Shown: positions 9,149 to 19,123, counted from the first letter of the stretch. The stretch is 64,000 bases of DNA from an uncultured Bacilli bacterium (GCA_934120715.1 CAKOUW010000004.1:1-64000), one strand, 5' to 3'. Notes: generated by a model from the sequence alone, not told the origin. Program-made: numbers and translations.

Positions 9149-10243
9149 ATGCTAAAAAATAAAAAAACACCGATATTTATAAAAATAATAACCATAATCT
9201 TTTTTATTACTATTGTGTTAATTGGGCTTACTATTATATTGAAACCCAATATTCTAAAAGATTATTTGGGCTTGGGGAATCAAGCAATTAAGAATCCTAA
9301 GCCACCTACTCCTAAAAAGCTGACAATAATAGATGAAGATTCAAATTCAAGGCCAATTGCAGTGATGATAGATAATAACGTTGGAAATAATTCCCATTAT
9401 GGTTTACAGCAAGCTTATTTAACGTATGAAATCATTGTTGAAGGTGGACTAACGAGGTTAATGGCGCTATTTAAGGACAAAAACGTATCACAAATTGGAC
9501 CTGTTAGAAGTTCACGTCACTACTTTTTAGATTATGCCCTAGAAAGTGATGCCATTTATGCACATTTTGGTTGGAGTCCTTATGCACAAAATGATATAAA
9601 AAAGTTAGCAGTGAATAATATAAACGGAATGTATGACTCCGCACCATTTTGGCGGGTTACCTGGTTATACGCCCCACATAATGTTTTAACATCAACAGAA
9701 AAATTATATGACTATGCAAAAATAAAAAACTATCCGTTAGAATCAGATTCCTGGCAACTTTTGAATTATAGCACTGATGAAATAAATCTTGAAAAATTAA
9801 ACAAAGCGAATAGAAAAAAGGAATCATCCGATGATAATATATTAAATCCTACAGTAGCAAACAATATACAAATAATATATTCGTATAGTCAAAACAGAAG
9901 CTATATATATGATAATAACCAAAAAGTTTATTTAAGATATATGAATAATAATCCACATGTTGATGCTGAATCAAAAGAAAATCTAGCCTATAAAAATATT
10001 ATAATTGAAATAGTAAATAATAAGACAATAGATTCCGATGGAAGACAGGAGCTTTATACTGTGGGAAGCGGAACTGGGTACTATATTACAAATGGATATT
10101 CTCTACCAATAATATGGGAAAAACAAGAGCGTAAGGCTAAAACCACATATAAATATGAAAATAATGATATAATAAAAATAAATGATGGAAATACTATTAT
10201 AGAAGTAATTTCATCACAAGATAATATAGATATACAAGAATAG
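9149..10243 (+). CDS. DUF3048-domain membrane-anchored protein (YerB-like)
   Basis: About 364 residues from the ATG at 9149, five bases after AGGTG; starts at 9104 or 9146 are possible. An N-terminal membrane segment (ITIIFFITIVLIGLTIIL) is not followed by a lipobox cysteine. The extracellular part has the DUF3048 hallmarks: RPIAVMIDNN, LQQAYLTYEIIVEGGLTRLMALF, QIGPVRSSRHYFLDYALESDAIYAH with the Gly-Pro-Val-Arg-Ser turn, and a C-terminal GSGTGYYITNG strand. YerB-type proteins are surface-exposed and of unknown biochemical role. gpsA starts 12 bases downstream, so they may share a transcript. Confidence 0.85.
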   Translation: MLKNKKTPIFIKIITIIFFITIVLIGLTIILKPNILKDYLGLGNQAIKNPKPPTPKKLTIIDEDSNSRPIAVMIDNNVGNNSHYGLQQAYLTYEIIVEGGLTRLMALFKDKNVSQIGPVRSSRHYFLDYALESDAIYAHFGWSPYAQNDIKKLAVNNINGMYDSAPFWRVTWLYAPHNVLTSTEKLYDYAKIKNYPLESDSWQLLNYSTDEINLEKLNKANRKKESSDDNILNPTVANNIQIIYSYSQNRSYIYDNNQKVYLRYMNNNPHVDAESKENLAYKNIIIEIVNNKTIDSDGRQELYTVGSGTGYYITNGYSLPIIWEKQERKAKTTYKYENNDIIKINDGNTIIEVISSQDNIDIQE

Positions 10244-10255
10244 TAGGGAGACAAT

Positions 10256-11230
10256 ATGAAAATAGGAATACTAGGCTGTGGTGCATATGGAATGGCATTA
10301 AGCAGTATATTAACAGATAATAATTATGAAATTATGATGTGGACAAAATTCGAGGAAGAAAAAACACAACTAGAAACAACACGTCAAAATGAAAAACTTT
10401 TGCCAGGATTTAGACTGCCAAATAATATACCAATAACCACAGACATAGAAAAGATTATAAATTTTTCTAAATTACTTATAATTGTAATACCAACTGGCTT
10501 TGTGGAAGATCTTGTGCAGCAAATGAAGAATTACGTTACTAACCAACATATTCTAATTGCTAGCAAAGGTATTCAACAAAAAACCGGAAGGTTTCTTCAC
10601 CAAGTTGTAAATTCACACATAAACACAAATAAAATTGCTGTATTAAGTGGACCAACATTTGCTTATGATGTAATTAAGAAAGCACCCATGGGATTATCAA
10701 TAGCTACAGAAAATATTGAAACATTCAAAGTGGTTGCAAACGCCTTTTCTAATAACTATGTCAAAGTAAGGCACACTAGTGATATAATTGGTGTGGAAAT
10801 ATGTGGCACAGTTAAAAACATAATTGCAATAGCAACTGGAATGTTAGCAGGAATCAATGTTACGCCATCAACTCAAGCAATGTTTTTAACTGAAGCAATT
10901 CATGATATTGAAGATATATTAAGGTTATTCAATGCAGATAAAAAAACAGTTTTATCATACTCTGGAATTGGAGATTTGTTGTTAACATGTACATCAGAAA
11001 AAAGCCGTAATTTTTGTTATGGCAAGCTGTTAGGCCAAGGAAGTTCGCCTGAAGCTTTGGCTCTATATGTTAAAAATAATACTGTAGAGGGGCTATATTC
11101 ATTACAATCAGTCCATGAACTACTAGAAAAAAACAATATGGATGCTCCTATTATAGCAATAATATATGACATTATATCTGGAAAAAAATCTGTAGAGGAA
11201 TTACTAACCTTTCTGATAACAAAAGAATAA
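10256..11230 (+). CDS. gpsA: NAD(P)H-dependent glycerol-3-phosphate dehydrogenase
   Basis: 324 residues. GILGCGAYGMAL is the Rossmann loop (GxGxxG). LSGPTFAYDV, VEICGTVKNIIAIATGMLAGI with the catalytic lysine, and SGIGDLLLTCTSEKSRNF are standard GpsA blocks. The enzyme reduces dihydroxyacetone phosphate to sn-glycerol-3-phosphate for phospholipid synthesis in the cytosol. The length is normal. The ATG has AGGGAG upstream and follows the DUF3048 gene closely. Confidence 0.95.
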   Translation: MKIGILGCGAYGMALSSILTDNNYEIMMWTKFEEEKTQLETTRQNEKLLPGFRLPNNIPITTDIEKIINFSKLLIIVIPTGFVEDLVQQMKNYVTNQHILIASKGIQQKTGRFLHQVVNSHINTNKIAVLSGPTFAYDVIKKAPMGLSIATENIETFKVVANAFSNNYVKVRHTSDIIGVEICGTVKNIIAIATGMLAGINVTPSTQAMFLTEAIHDIEDILRLFNADKKTVLSYSGIGDLLLTCTSEKSRNFCYGKLLGQGSSPEALALYVKNNTVEGLYSLQSVHELLEKNNMDAPIIAIIYDIISGKKSVEELLTFLITKE

Positions 11231-11467
11231 AAAGTTTCACTAGCAAATAAAATGATTAAATCATAAGAATAGTGTGATATGGTTGTTGTACGCAATAAAT
11301 CCTTTTGATAAAATTTCTTGTCAATTAATATTTTATCGATTTATTGTTTTTTTCTATAAGGATGGTTTCACATCAATTGTAATTTTCACCAATTAATGCT
11401 TAAATTATTGTTTGTTTATATTTTATTATGTTACATTTTGTGATATTATTGTTCTGGGAGGTATATT

Positions 11468-12031
11468 GTGAAAAAGATTAAAATATTGTTGATGGCTTTA
11501 TTTATTCTTCTTGCTATGCCTTTTGCTGTATTTGCAGAAGATGATGTTAGTACTACTAGTGAAGAAGATAATAGAGTTAAAGTTTATTTTTTCAGAGGAG
11601 AGGGCTGCCCTCATTGTGCCGAGGCTGAAGAATTTTTCGATAGTATTCAAGATGAATATGGTCAATATTTTGAATTGGTTGACTACGAAACTTGGAATAA
11701 TGCTAATAATGCTAGTTTGCTTGAAAAAGTTGGTGAAGCTAGAGGAGAAAATATCAAGGGAGTTCCTTATATAGTTATTGGGGATAAATCTTGGAGTGGT
11801 TATTCCAGCCAATTTGATGAGGATATAAAAGAGGCTATTAAATCTGTATATGAAATTAATGTTGATGAAAGATATGATATTATACAGTTAGTTAATACTG
11901 GAAGCACTAGTGACGGAAATACAACGATAGAAAAAGTTAAATCAAATGATGCAATTATTCTTGTTGCTATTGTTGTTGTAGCTGGAGTTATCGTTTCTGG
12001 TATAGTATTTGCTAGAAAAAAAGCCATATAA
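11468..12031 (+). CDS. Secreted, membrane-anchored thioredoxin-like protein
   Basis: 187 residues from a GTG with GGGAGG six bases upstream. A signal peptide ends near residue 23 (ALFILLAMPFAVFAED). The thioredoxin-type domain follows with CPHC at 47-50 (GEGCPHCAEAEEFF) and the cis-proline strand GVPYIVIGD. A C-terminal helix (about 163-183) followed by ARKKA anchors it to the outside of the membrane. A CPHC active site is typical of oxidising or isomerising members such as DsbA, so a role in extracytoplasmic disulfide chemistry is likely but inferred. It is flanked by a terminator at its stop codon. Confidence 0.85.
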   Translation: MKKIKILLMALFILLAMPFAVFAEDDVSTTSEEDNRVKVYFFRGEGCPHCAEAEEFFDSIQDEYGQYFELVDYETWNNANNASLLEKVGEARGENIKGVPYIVIGDKSWSGYSSQFDEDIKEAIKSVYEINVDERYDIIQLVNTGSTSDGNTTIEKVKSNDAIILVAIVVVAGVIVSGIVFARKKAI

Positions 12032-12072
12032 AAAGAGTCAGTAATTGATTTTATAATCAAATTGACTCTTTT
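12031..12072. terminator. Bidirectional terminator between convergent genes
   Basis: A perfect 10-bp stem AAAAGAGTCA/TGACTCTTTT encloses a smaller ATTGATT/AATCAAA stem; A and T runs flank it on both strands. It serves the thioredoxin gene and the convergent amidase gene. Confidence 0.8.
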
Positions 12073-13069
12073 ATTGTGGAATTATAAGTTCTTGACCTAG
12101 CGATAATAAATTGTTCGTTAAATTATTTGCTGACTTCAATTCATTGACACTTATGCCATTTGCTTTAGCTATGGACCATAATGTGTCACCACTTTTGACG
12201 ATATATATTCGAGTAGGTTTTTCGTCTTGACTTGTTGGTATTTTTATTTTATCCCCTATTTGTAATGCCAGATTGCTTAAATTGTTTAATTTTATTAAGT
12301 CATTAACAGTAGTATTATTATTATTGGCTATTTTCCACAGACTGTCACCTTTTTTTACTTCATATATAATGTAGCTTTCCACAGGTGTTGTGGATGATGG
12401 TCCCGTTGGTAAAGTTGGCTGGGTTATTGAATTGTCTGGTTCTTTTACTGATAATGGGATTAGTAATTGTTGACCTACTATTAAATTATTGCTGGTAAGA
12501 TTATTTATTCTTTTTATGTCATCTATTGATGTATTGTTTTCTTGGGCTATTTTCCATAGACTATCGCCCTTTTTTACCGTGTATGTAAAGTAATTATTTG
12601 GAAGTGTACTTTCCTTTAAATATAGGATTTGACCTATATTGAGAAGATCTGAAGTAAGATTATTTATTCTTTTTATTTCTGATATCGGTATATTAAACTG
12701 GTTAGCTATTTTGTATATAGTGTCACCTTTTTTTACGACGTAGAAGTCACCTGTAAGTTGTTCTGGTGTATATGGGGTATTGGTATATTCAGCTATAGCT
12801 TTTACCACTGCCTCTGCATAGTCCGTTATATTGTTTTGTAGCTTTTGTGCGTCACGTGCGTTATCAATAAAGCCATATTCTACTAGTAATGATTCTGCAG
12901 GAGCTGTTTCACGAATTATATAGTAGTAATCTCTATTTGGATTTTCCGGAAGTCTTCTTTGATAGGTCTTTCTTTTTATTTGGCCAGCTTCTCCAATGTA
13001 ATCTAAAGCTAAGTCTGCTAATGTTGAATCATTACGTAATGCATATACTATTTCAGCGCCTTCGGCACC
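12071..13069 (-). pseudogene. 3' part of an interrupted LysM N-acetylmuramoyl-L-alanine amidase
   Basis: The frame open from 13108 encodes GAEGAEIVYALRNDS, then RETAPAESLLVEYGFIDN with the catalytic Glu of Amidase_3 enzymes, then four LysM domains (each VKKGD-(S/T)-(L/I)-x-KIA...NNL...GQ..IP) to the stop at 12071. There is no start codon of its own: the first ~88 residues, with the other zinc ligands, are 13 kb away at 26056-26318. Joined at the GCACC core, the two halves give an in-frame protein of about 418 residues: zinc amidase followed by a peptidoglycan-binding LysM tail. Interruption by the 13065-26060 element makes this copy inactive unless the element excises. A GTG-initiated 245-residue LysM-only product from 12808 is conceivable but unsupported. 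Confidence 0.9.
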
Positions 13070-13089
13070 CCCGAAGTCGTAGAATGTAG
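13065..13089. other. Left attachment site of the element
   Basis: The core GCACC at 13065-13069 is followed inside the element by 12 bases and the arm GAATGTAG (13082-13089). Outside the core, amidase codons begin. Confidence 0.75.
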
Positions 13090-13097
13090 TTAATTTA

Positions 13098-14471
13098 TTA
13101 TTTATTTTCTAGTGCACAAAATAATGTTGTATAAATAAATGATATTCCTTCAAGATTTTGGTTGTTAGGTTGACTATATAATAGCATAAATGTATATAAT
13201 ATAGCATTTCTTGCTCTTTCTAATAGAATTAATGCATTTCTCTTTAATTTATCACCATCTACTAAATATATTGATTTATGATCTATTGTATTTCTTAATT
13301 CATTATGTTCAAATGTTCCAATTTCCAAAGCATTATTTGTTTCATTTGCTACTCTGACATCTTTCATAATTAAATATAAAGGTAAAATAGTGAAATTAGG
13401 TAACTCTTTAAATTTAATATCTGAATTTTTAAATTTTCTATCAAATAAGCCTTTATTAGTAAAATATATTCTATCTTCATTTATGTCTAAATCATAAACA
13501 TTTTTCAACAAATAAGCTATTTTATCAAAGATTGAATATAAATAGCTATAAACCATAGACATTTTCCGTTTATTTATATTATCTGCATTATTATAATATG
13601 AAAACATTACATTTCTACACATTTTATAATCTTCAATAATTTCATTAAACATTTCTTTATTTTTATCACATATATTCAAATCTTCAAAGTTTTCAAATGA
13701 AGCTTCATAAAAATTACCAAATAAATTCAATGGATTTAAGAATAAATTATTATGTAGATAGAAATCAAGTCCTTCAGTCCACTCATTTGTTTTTTCAAAA
13801 GAGTTCATTATAGGTGTGAGTTTTATGTTTTTTTCTTCAATATTGAGCAAATCTATTCTTTTATTAATTACTTCCACCACTTTTTTATAAATATTAATAT
13901 CAAACATAGGATTAATATCACTACATTTATCTATTAAGTCCTTTTGATAATTCAATAATGCAATTTTATAGTCAGATGATATTATATTTATATAACAAAT
14001 TTCAATTAATGATGCTTTTATAAAATTAGATAGCCAATTATTTTTATCTCTATAAAGCGAATTGTTAAGATTTTTTAAACATCTTAAATAATCTCCAATA
14101 CAGAATAAATAAAGAGAATATGTATCATTAAACTCTATCAATTGCTTATCAGGTATTTTTTCATCATTTATTAATGCTTTGGCAATCATCAAGTTTGTTT
14201 TTTTTAGCAATTCATTATATTTCCAATATTCAGTAGAATCATTAAATTTTTTCATACCGAAGAATTCTACTATATTAACTTTATTTTTAACAAATAACTT
14301 TTCGTGATAATACCTCACAAATATAAACAAAATAATAATAATTGATAAGTATTGATCACTTTCAATAAGATCATCCAATACTGCTTGATAATAAAAATCT
14401 ATTGTTTTTTTATCATCATATTTTTCTATAATTTCTAAAATTTTTTCTTTTGTAAGTTTTATTTTATCCAT
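13098..14471 (-). CDS. HEPN-domain protein (LA2681-like), probable RNase effector
   Basis: About 457 residues from the ATG at 14471, which has GGTGGA upstream; a GTG 18 bases earlier is less likely. The first two thirds are helical with repeated Tyr/Leu pairs resembling TPR-like helices. The C-terminal ~150 residues contain SYLYSIFDKIAYLLK, later ELRNTIDHKSIYL, and a final helix pair rich in aromatic residues. RN-x3-H near residue 395 is the R-x4-H catalytic motif of HEPN RNases, and the FDKIA helix matches the LA2681-like HEPN group. Such proteins act as RNA-cutting effectors in anti-phage systems. It is the last gene before the left att site; no antitoxin is adjacent. Confidence 0.68.
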   Translation of the reverse strand: MDKIKLTKEKILEIIEKYDDKKTIDFYYQAVLDDLIESDQYLSIIIILFIFVRYYHEKLFVKNKVNIVEFFGMKKFNDSTEYWKYNELLKKTNLMIAKALINDEKIPDKQLIEFNDTYSLYLFCIGDYLRCLKNLNNSLYRDKNNWLSNFIKASLIEICYINIISSDYKIALLNYQKDLIDKCSDINPMFDINIYKKVVEVINKRIDLLNIEEKNIKLTPIMNSFEKTNEWTEGLDFYLHNNLFLNPLNLFGNFYEASFENFEDLNICDKNKEMFNEIIEDYKMCRNVMFSYYNNADNINKRKMSMVYSYLYSIFDKIAYLLKNVYDLDINEDRIYFTNKGLFDRKFKNSDIKFKELPNFTILPLYLIMKDVRVANETNNALEIGTFEHNELRNTIDHKSIYLVDGDKLKRNALILLERARNAILYTFMLLYSQPNNQNLEGISFIYTTLFCALENK

Positions 14472-14538
14472 ATCATTCCACCAGTTCACTTTCTAGCAAC
14501 CAATTTTATTAATTTTATCTAAAAGAATAATAAAAGTA

Positions 14539-16113
14539 TTATACACTAAATTTATATACTATTTCTACATTTTTATCTTTGTCAACAATTATTTTATCTA
14601 TTAGTATGAATAATAATTCTCTAGTAGGTTTTTTCATACTAATTAGTTCTTTGATTTTTTGTTTTGTTTCTTCATCATTATATTTTTTAGGAACCTCATT
14701 GATAGAATTTTCTAATACTTTTATTCTAGAGGTGTATGTTCTTATTAAATTTTCTATATTAGATGATAATCTTGTATAAGTATCAATTGAGATTATACCA
14801 TTATATTTATCTTCATATAAGGCATCTATTTTTAGTTGTAGTTCTTTGATATTTTTTTCTAGTTTTTGTTTTTCTATAATTAAATTTTCCTTGTTATCCT
14901 TCTCACTTTTCACATTAGATACTAAACTATTAATATCAACTTTTTCTATATACTTTTTACAAGTTTTCTTGATTTGATTTAAAACTGCCTTTTCAAAACT
15001 ATTATACTCTGAAAAGTGTGGTTCACATAATCTTTGTCTTGGACTTCTAGAATATTTGTTACAATTCATAGACCAGTAATTGCGTTTTTCTCTATAACTA
15101 ACCGTTAGCTTATTACCACACTCTTTGCAATAAAGTAAGCCCTCTAATAGCCTCTGCTGACGGTTTAATTTTACTGTTCTAGTTCTGTTAGCACTTGTCT
15201 GTATTTGATTAAAAATTACTCTATCTACTAATGGTTCGTGAGTATTTTCTACAATTATCCAATACTCACTTGAAAGGCATATTCTCTTTTGTGATTTATA
15301 GTTTAATTTTGTCTGAACATTTTGAATCATATCACCAGTATACATTCTATTTTTTAATATTTTGTTAATCGTACTGCAAGTCCAGATATATCCATTTATT
15401 TGTCTTTTTGATTTTTTTATTTGTTTATATGCACTTGGTGTCGGAATATTTTCATTATTTAGTCTTTCAATTATATCTGATATTTTGTCTCCTCTTGACA
15501 CTTCGTTAAATATTCTTTTTACTATCCATGCTGTATCTGGATTTGGTATTAGATGTCCTTTATCAAGCGGATCTCTCATATACCCAAAGCTTGGTTTACT
15601 ACCTATAAATTTACCTTTTATTTTTTTATCCCTTAATATTGACTTTATTTTCTTTGATGTATCTTTACTAGTCATATCATTAAATAAAGCTTTAAAAGGT
15701 GCTATATCATTATTTGCAGAATCTAGAAAAGTATCTACATTATCTAGTATAGAAATATATCTAACTTTCTTTAATGGAAAATATTGTTCTATATAATAAC
15801 CACATTTGATATAATCTCTACCTAATCTTGATAAGTCTTTAGTTATGACACAATTTATTTTTCCTTTTTCTATGTCTTCAAGTAATCTTTTAAATGCTGG
15901 TCTATCAAAGTTAGTACCTGAATATCCATCATCAACATACTCATCAGTTAAAACAAATCCATTATCCCTCAAAAAGTTCATAAGTAAACTTCTTTGATTT
16001 AATACACTCTCACTTTCAGACTCTCTTTTATGTGCTTTGTCCTCATCCTCTTGCGATAATCTTATGTATATCCCTACATTATAAAATGATGGCGGTTTTA
16101 CTGTGCTATACAT
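14539..16113 (-). CDS. Large serine recombinase (integrase of the element)
   Basis: 524 residues, AAGGAG upstream. The resolvase-type catalytic domain is complete: VGIYIRLSQED with the nucleophile near Ser20, EYVDDGYSGTNFDRPAF, and DLSRLGRDYIKCGYYIE. The recombinase domain follows (GYMRDPLDKGHLIPNPDTAW, YTGDMIQN), then a zinc ribbon (CKECGNKL...C...C near residues 330-365) and a coiled coil typical of the Tn4451 TnpX group. It would integrate and excise the surrounding element at the GCACC cores without host factors, excision usually needing a directionality factor. It overlaps the small upstream gene by eight bases. Confidence 0.95.
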   Translation of the reverse strand: MYSTVKPPSFYNVGIYIRLSQEDEDKAHKRESESESVLNQRSLLMNFLRDNGFVLTDEYVDDGYSGTNFDRPAFKRLLEDIEKGKINCVITKDLSRLGRDYIKCGYYIEQYFPLKKVRYISILDNVDTFLDSANNDIAPFKALFNDMTSKDTSKKIKSILRDKKIKGKFIGSKPSFGYMRDPLDKGHLIPNPDTAWIVKRIFNEVSRGDKISDIIERLNNENIPTPSAYKQIKKSKRQINGYIWTCSTINKILKNRMYTGDMIQNVQTKLNYKSQKRICLSSEYWIIVENTHEPLVDRVIFNQIQTSANRTRTVKLNRQQRLLEGLLYCKECGNKLTVSYREKRNYWSMNCNKYSRSPRQRLCEPHFSEYNSFEKAVLNQIKKTCKKYIEKVDINSLVSNVKSEKDNKENLIIEKQKLEKNIKELQLKIDALYEDKYNGIISIDTYTRLSSNIENLIRTYTSRIKVLENSINEVPKKYNDEETKQKIKELISMKKPTRELLFILIDKIIVDKDKNVEIVYKFSV

Positions 16114-16291
16114 TATTCTCCTTTCTTTTGCATAGCGTCTTGTTTGCCGATTCCATTATAACTCTCTTACCATCATTTATGTCATTTATTTTATTACTTT
16201 CATCTTTATATTTAAGTATTAAATAGACATACTCTTGTAATAAAACTGATATATCTTTACCATCATTTTTAAATGTTTCAGTTATTATCAT
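16106..16291 (-). CDS. Small protein upstream of and overlapping the recombinase
   Basis: 61 residues: MIITETFKNDG... then a helical, charged remainder ending KTLCKRKENNV. It is translated from an ATG with GGGG/AGG sequence upstream and overlaps the recombinase start by eight bases, which suggests coupled translation. No family is recognised. Size and position are those of an accessory factor, for example a recombination directionality protein, but this is inference only. Confidence 0.5.
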   Translation of the reverse strand: MIITETFKNDGKDISVLLQEYVYLILKYKDESNKINDINDGKRVIMESANKTLCKRKENNV

Positions 16292-16297
16292 ACCAAC

Positions 16298-16981
16298 CTA
16301 CCCCTTTTGGTTTTATACTTAAATATATTCCTAAAACATAAATTTATATTACTTTTACATCTTATAAATCACTCCTCCTTAATAAGATTTTTTATTGTTT
16401 TTATATAAAAATAGGTACATAACTTATGACTTTAATTCTCTAATTTTCTAAATATTCCGTGTGTTTATTTTTAGCAGGATAAGGATGGCTGACAAACAAC
16501 TTCCCAGTGGGGAGTTTAGCCCTATTTTAAAGGGTTTATGAAAGACTACTTTGTCATACATTAAAATAAATGTCATACTATTGGGTTAACTAAAAATAGC
16601 AAATTTTGTATCAAAAATAGCCGTTAGACACACAAACGGTTATACAAATGACATACTTTTGGATTAACAAAATTGCTAATTATGAACCTCTTTTCACACA
16701 TAAACCAACTTTTTTAGGTACCTTAATTATTTATTTTTTTATAATTTCTTGGTACATACTTTTTGTTTATATAATTTTAGATAACAATTCCTCCTTACAA
16801 AAAAATACTATACTCATAAACTGAACATAGTATTTTAGCATCTAATAGTTCATATCCTAGAACTATTGCTATATTATAATAATTATATCGTAAATAAATT
16901 AGAAGTCAATGTCAAAAAAGAGAACGTTATTAAGTAAACGAAAATGACAAAATTATGTAAAAAAACATTGTTTTTTAACCA
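16298..16981. other. 684-bp intergenic region with hairpins and an imperfect direct repeat
   Basis: No open frame is convincing. Two adjacent stem-loops lie at 16498-16516 (AACTTCCC/GGGGAGTT) and 16518-16535 (AGCCCT/AGGGTT). Two 22-base copies of AATGxCATACTxTTGGxTTAAC, 19 of 22 identical, lie at 16569-16590 and 16647-16668, with a small CCGTT/AACGG hairpin between them. The region separates the ATPase operon from the recombinase, so it may hold the recombinase promoter and operator. The function is not established. Confidence 0.5.
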
Positions 16982-19123
16982 TTAATTTTTATTTTTCCAT
17001 ATTTTTTCATCAGGTATTTTTTTAATTTGATTATATAATTCAAACAAGTATTTTCCATTTATGTCAATTAATGGTTCATACATAAATGCATTAGCATGAA
17101 TAAACTCAGGTGTTGATAACTGTACTGCTTCAAGATATTTTTTTACATTTGGAAATAACTTTTCACCGTATAAATCAAGAAGCTGTGCAGTTTGATTCGT
17201 ATTAATATTAGTTAATAAATTAAAATTGTTTGCAATTATTTTTCTTTCTATTAAAAGTCTGCAAGAAAGTGATAAAATTGTTTTTTTTACAATATCAAAA
17301 TCATCAAATCCAGATAAATTGTCTGCTATTTCAAACAACTTTTCCATGTAAATATCATTTTCATCTATTTTAAGACTTTTTATAGCATTACTTGGAAATT
17401 GTAATAATATATCTTTGATTTGTAATTTAGAAGTGTTTTCTTTGTAATGAAGGCACGAATCTAATGTTTTGGTGTCTTCCAATAAAATTGTTTTAATTTC
17501 TCTTAAATATGGAATGGCACAAAAGAAATCATAAATATTTGAGCACTTTAAAACATTTTCCATGTTTTTGTTAATTCGATTATTAGTTTGAATATCTACA
17601 ACGCCGTTAGAGTTGGCAGATGCAACACTTTTTCTTAATTTTGGTATTCTTTTACTAACTGTTCTATAAAATTCAAAATTATGCGTCATAACAATTGTTG
17701 GAACATCCAAATTTACTAAATCATTTATGTATTCCATAAAAGCATAGCGATTGGAATAATCAAAAGTTTCTACGATATCATCTAAAATTATAAATGGGTG
17801 ATATTTTTTGCAATTTTCATATTCAACTATAAATTTTAATATATTAAGCGTTGTTTTTTCTCCAGAAGATAAAATTTGGCTTAATTTTGTTTCTGAAACA
17901 GGAATCTCACAATATCTATTATGATAAAAAGTAATAGTAGGAGTTTTTATGCCTAACATGGACTCTGCCTTATTAACTATTTTGATGTCAAAAATTGGAT
18001 GAAATCTATTTTTGTATATTTCAATTGCACGTTCAAAATTCGTTTGTTTATCCTGCGCAATTTTTAAAACATTATTTAATTCTTTTTTTGCTTTTTTTAC
18101 AACTTCTAACCAATAATTGTAATCTATACTTGAAGATTTTAAATATGATAAAAGAATATTTTTTCTACCAGCAGATAACTGTTTAACAAGCAAAGGGTTT
18201 TTTTGAATTGATTCTTTTAAAAACTCAGATTCTTTAGCAGTTCCCATTAATTTAGTAATTTCTTTACTTTGTTCAATTATTTCAGGGTCTTTTGATATTT
18301 TTTTAATTTCTTCTTCAAATATTTTTTTTACTTCGTCAATATCATAGTATACTTTATCTTTTAAAAATAAGCCCCTAGATTTTGTTTCTGATAAATATTT
18401 TGCTTTATCAACATTATTTATAAACTGTAAGCAATTATTTTCGTTAAAATTTTTGTCAAAAAGTTGAGCATTAATTTTATTTTCTAATACCTGAATGTAA
18501 TTTGATATTTTGCTTTGAAATTCGCTCTGATCAACAATATCATATGCTTTCTGATATATTTTTTTTATATTTATTTCACTAATGTCTTGAGCTTCATGAT
18601 TAATAATTGTATTCAGTAATTGAATTATTCTATCTAAGTATCCATCTTCTAAATTAGAAAACATATCAAGTAATATTTCAAAGTTTAAACCAGTACCTTT
18701 TAAATAATTATCAATCTGTAATTTGATTTCTATAGTTTCCTCAGTTAATAATTCATTTATATATTCACTATTTTTTTTATCGATAGTAAGTGTCTCTAAT
18801 TCAGAACTATAATCAGACAATAATTTAGAATGCTGTTCATATATTTCTCTAGAAAAAACAACAAATCTATTGTCAAAATTTTTTATTTCTTTACCATTTT
18901 CTAAAATAGATATATCTAAAATAGCTTTTTCATCTGTTAATCTATCAAATACATTTTCTAACGTACCATTACTTAAATTATATAAAGTATTTGAAAAAGA
19001 AGTTTTAAAAGAACCATTTTTAGAATATATTAATTCTTGATACATTTTCTTATCATTTTCCAAATTTAAATGTAAACTTTTAATTCCAAATGCGTTTTCA
19101 ACTTTTTTTAAAAATAATTCCAT
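16982..19123 (-). CDS. ABC/SMC-type ATPase of the defence operon
   Basis: 713 residues, AGGAGAT upstream. A P-loop-like YSKNGSFKTS lies at residues 33-42: the Gly normally before the Lys is Phe, as in a family of defence ATPases with 'APNGxMKTS' loops. A long coiled-coil region (about 90-380) is followed by the ABC signature LSSGEKT (~418), Walker B FIILDDIVETFD (~445) and the H-loop MTHNFEFYRT (~478). The C-terminal ~200 residues end with FIHANAFMYEPLIDI, also shared by that family. It resembles the AAA_13/PrrC-RloC architecture, but I see no clear anticodon-nuclease motif. It is the last gene of the methyltransferase operon, 38 bases after the nuclease gene. It probably senses phage or unmodified DNA ends. 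Confidence 0.8.
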   Translation of the reverse strand: MELFLKKVENAFGIKSLHLNLENDKKMYQELIYSKNGSFKTSFSNTLYNLSNGTLENVFDRLTDEKAILDISILENGKEIKNFDNRFVVFSREIYEQHSKLLSDYSSELETLTIDKKNSEYINELLTEETIEIKLQIDNYLKGTGLNFEILLDMFSNLEDGYLDRIIQLLNTIINHEAQDISEINIKKIYQKAYDIVDQSEFQSKISNYIQVLENKINAQLFDKNFNENNCLQFINNVDKAKYLSETKSRGLFLKDKVYYDIDEVKKIFEEEIKKISKDPEIIEQSKEITKLMGTAKESEFLKESIQKNPLLVKQLSAGRKNILLSYLKSSSIDYNYWLEVVKKAKKELNNVLKIAQDKQTNFERAIEIYKNRFHPIFDIKIVNKAESMLGIKTPTITFYHNRYCEIPVSETKLSQILSSGEKTTLNILKFIVEYENCKKYHPFIILDDIVETFDYSNRYAFMEYINDLVNLDVPTIVMTHNFEFYRTVSKRIPKLRKSVASANSNGVVDIQTNNRINKNMENVLKCSNIYDFFCAIPYLREIKTILLEDTKTLDSCLHYKENTSKLQIKDILLQFPSNAIKSLKIDENDIYMEKLFEIADNLSGFDDFDIVKKTILSLSCRLLIERKIIANNFNLLTNINTNQTAQLLDLYGEKLFPNVKKYLEAVQLSTPEFIHANAFMYEPLIDINGKYLFELYNQIKKIPDEKIWKNKN

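Noticed and set aside
12889..13089. Plus-strand 66-residue open frame
   Set aside because: It is the antisense shadow of the amidase C-terminal half, whose minus-strand frame encodes recognisable catalytic-domain and LysM sequence.
16982..19123. PrrC/RloC anticodon nuclease
   Set aside because: The ATPase architecture is similar, but no R...E...H nuclease triad could be recognised in the C-terminal part.
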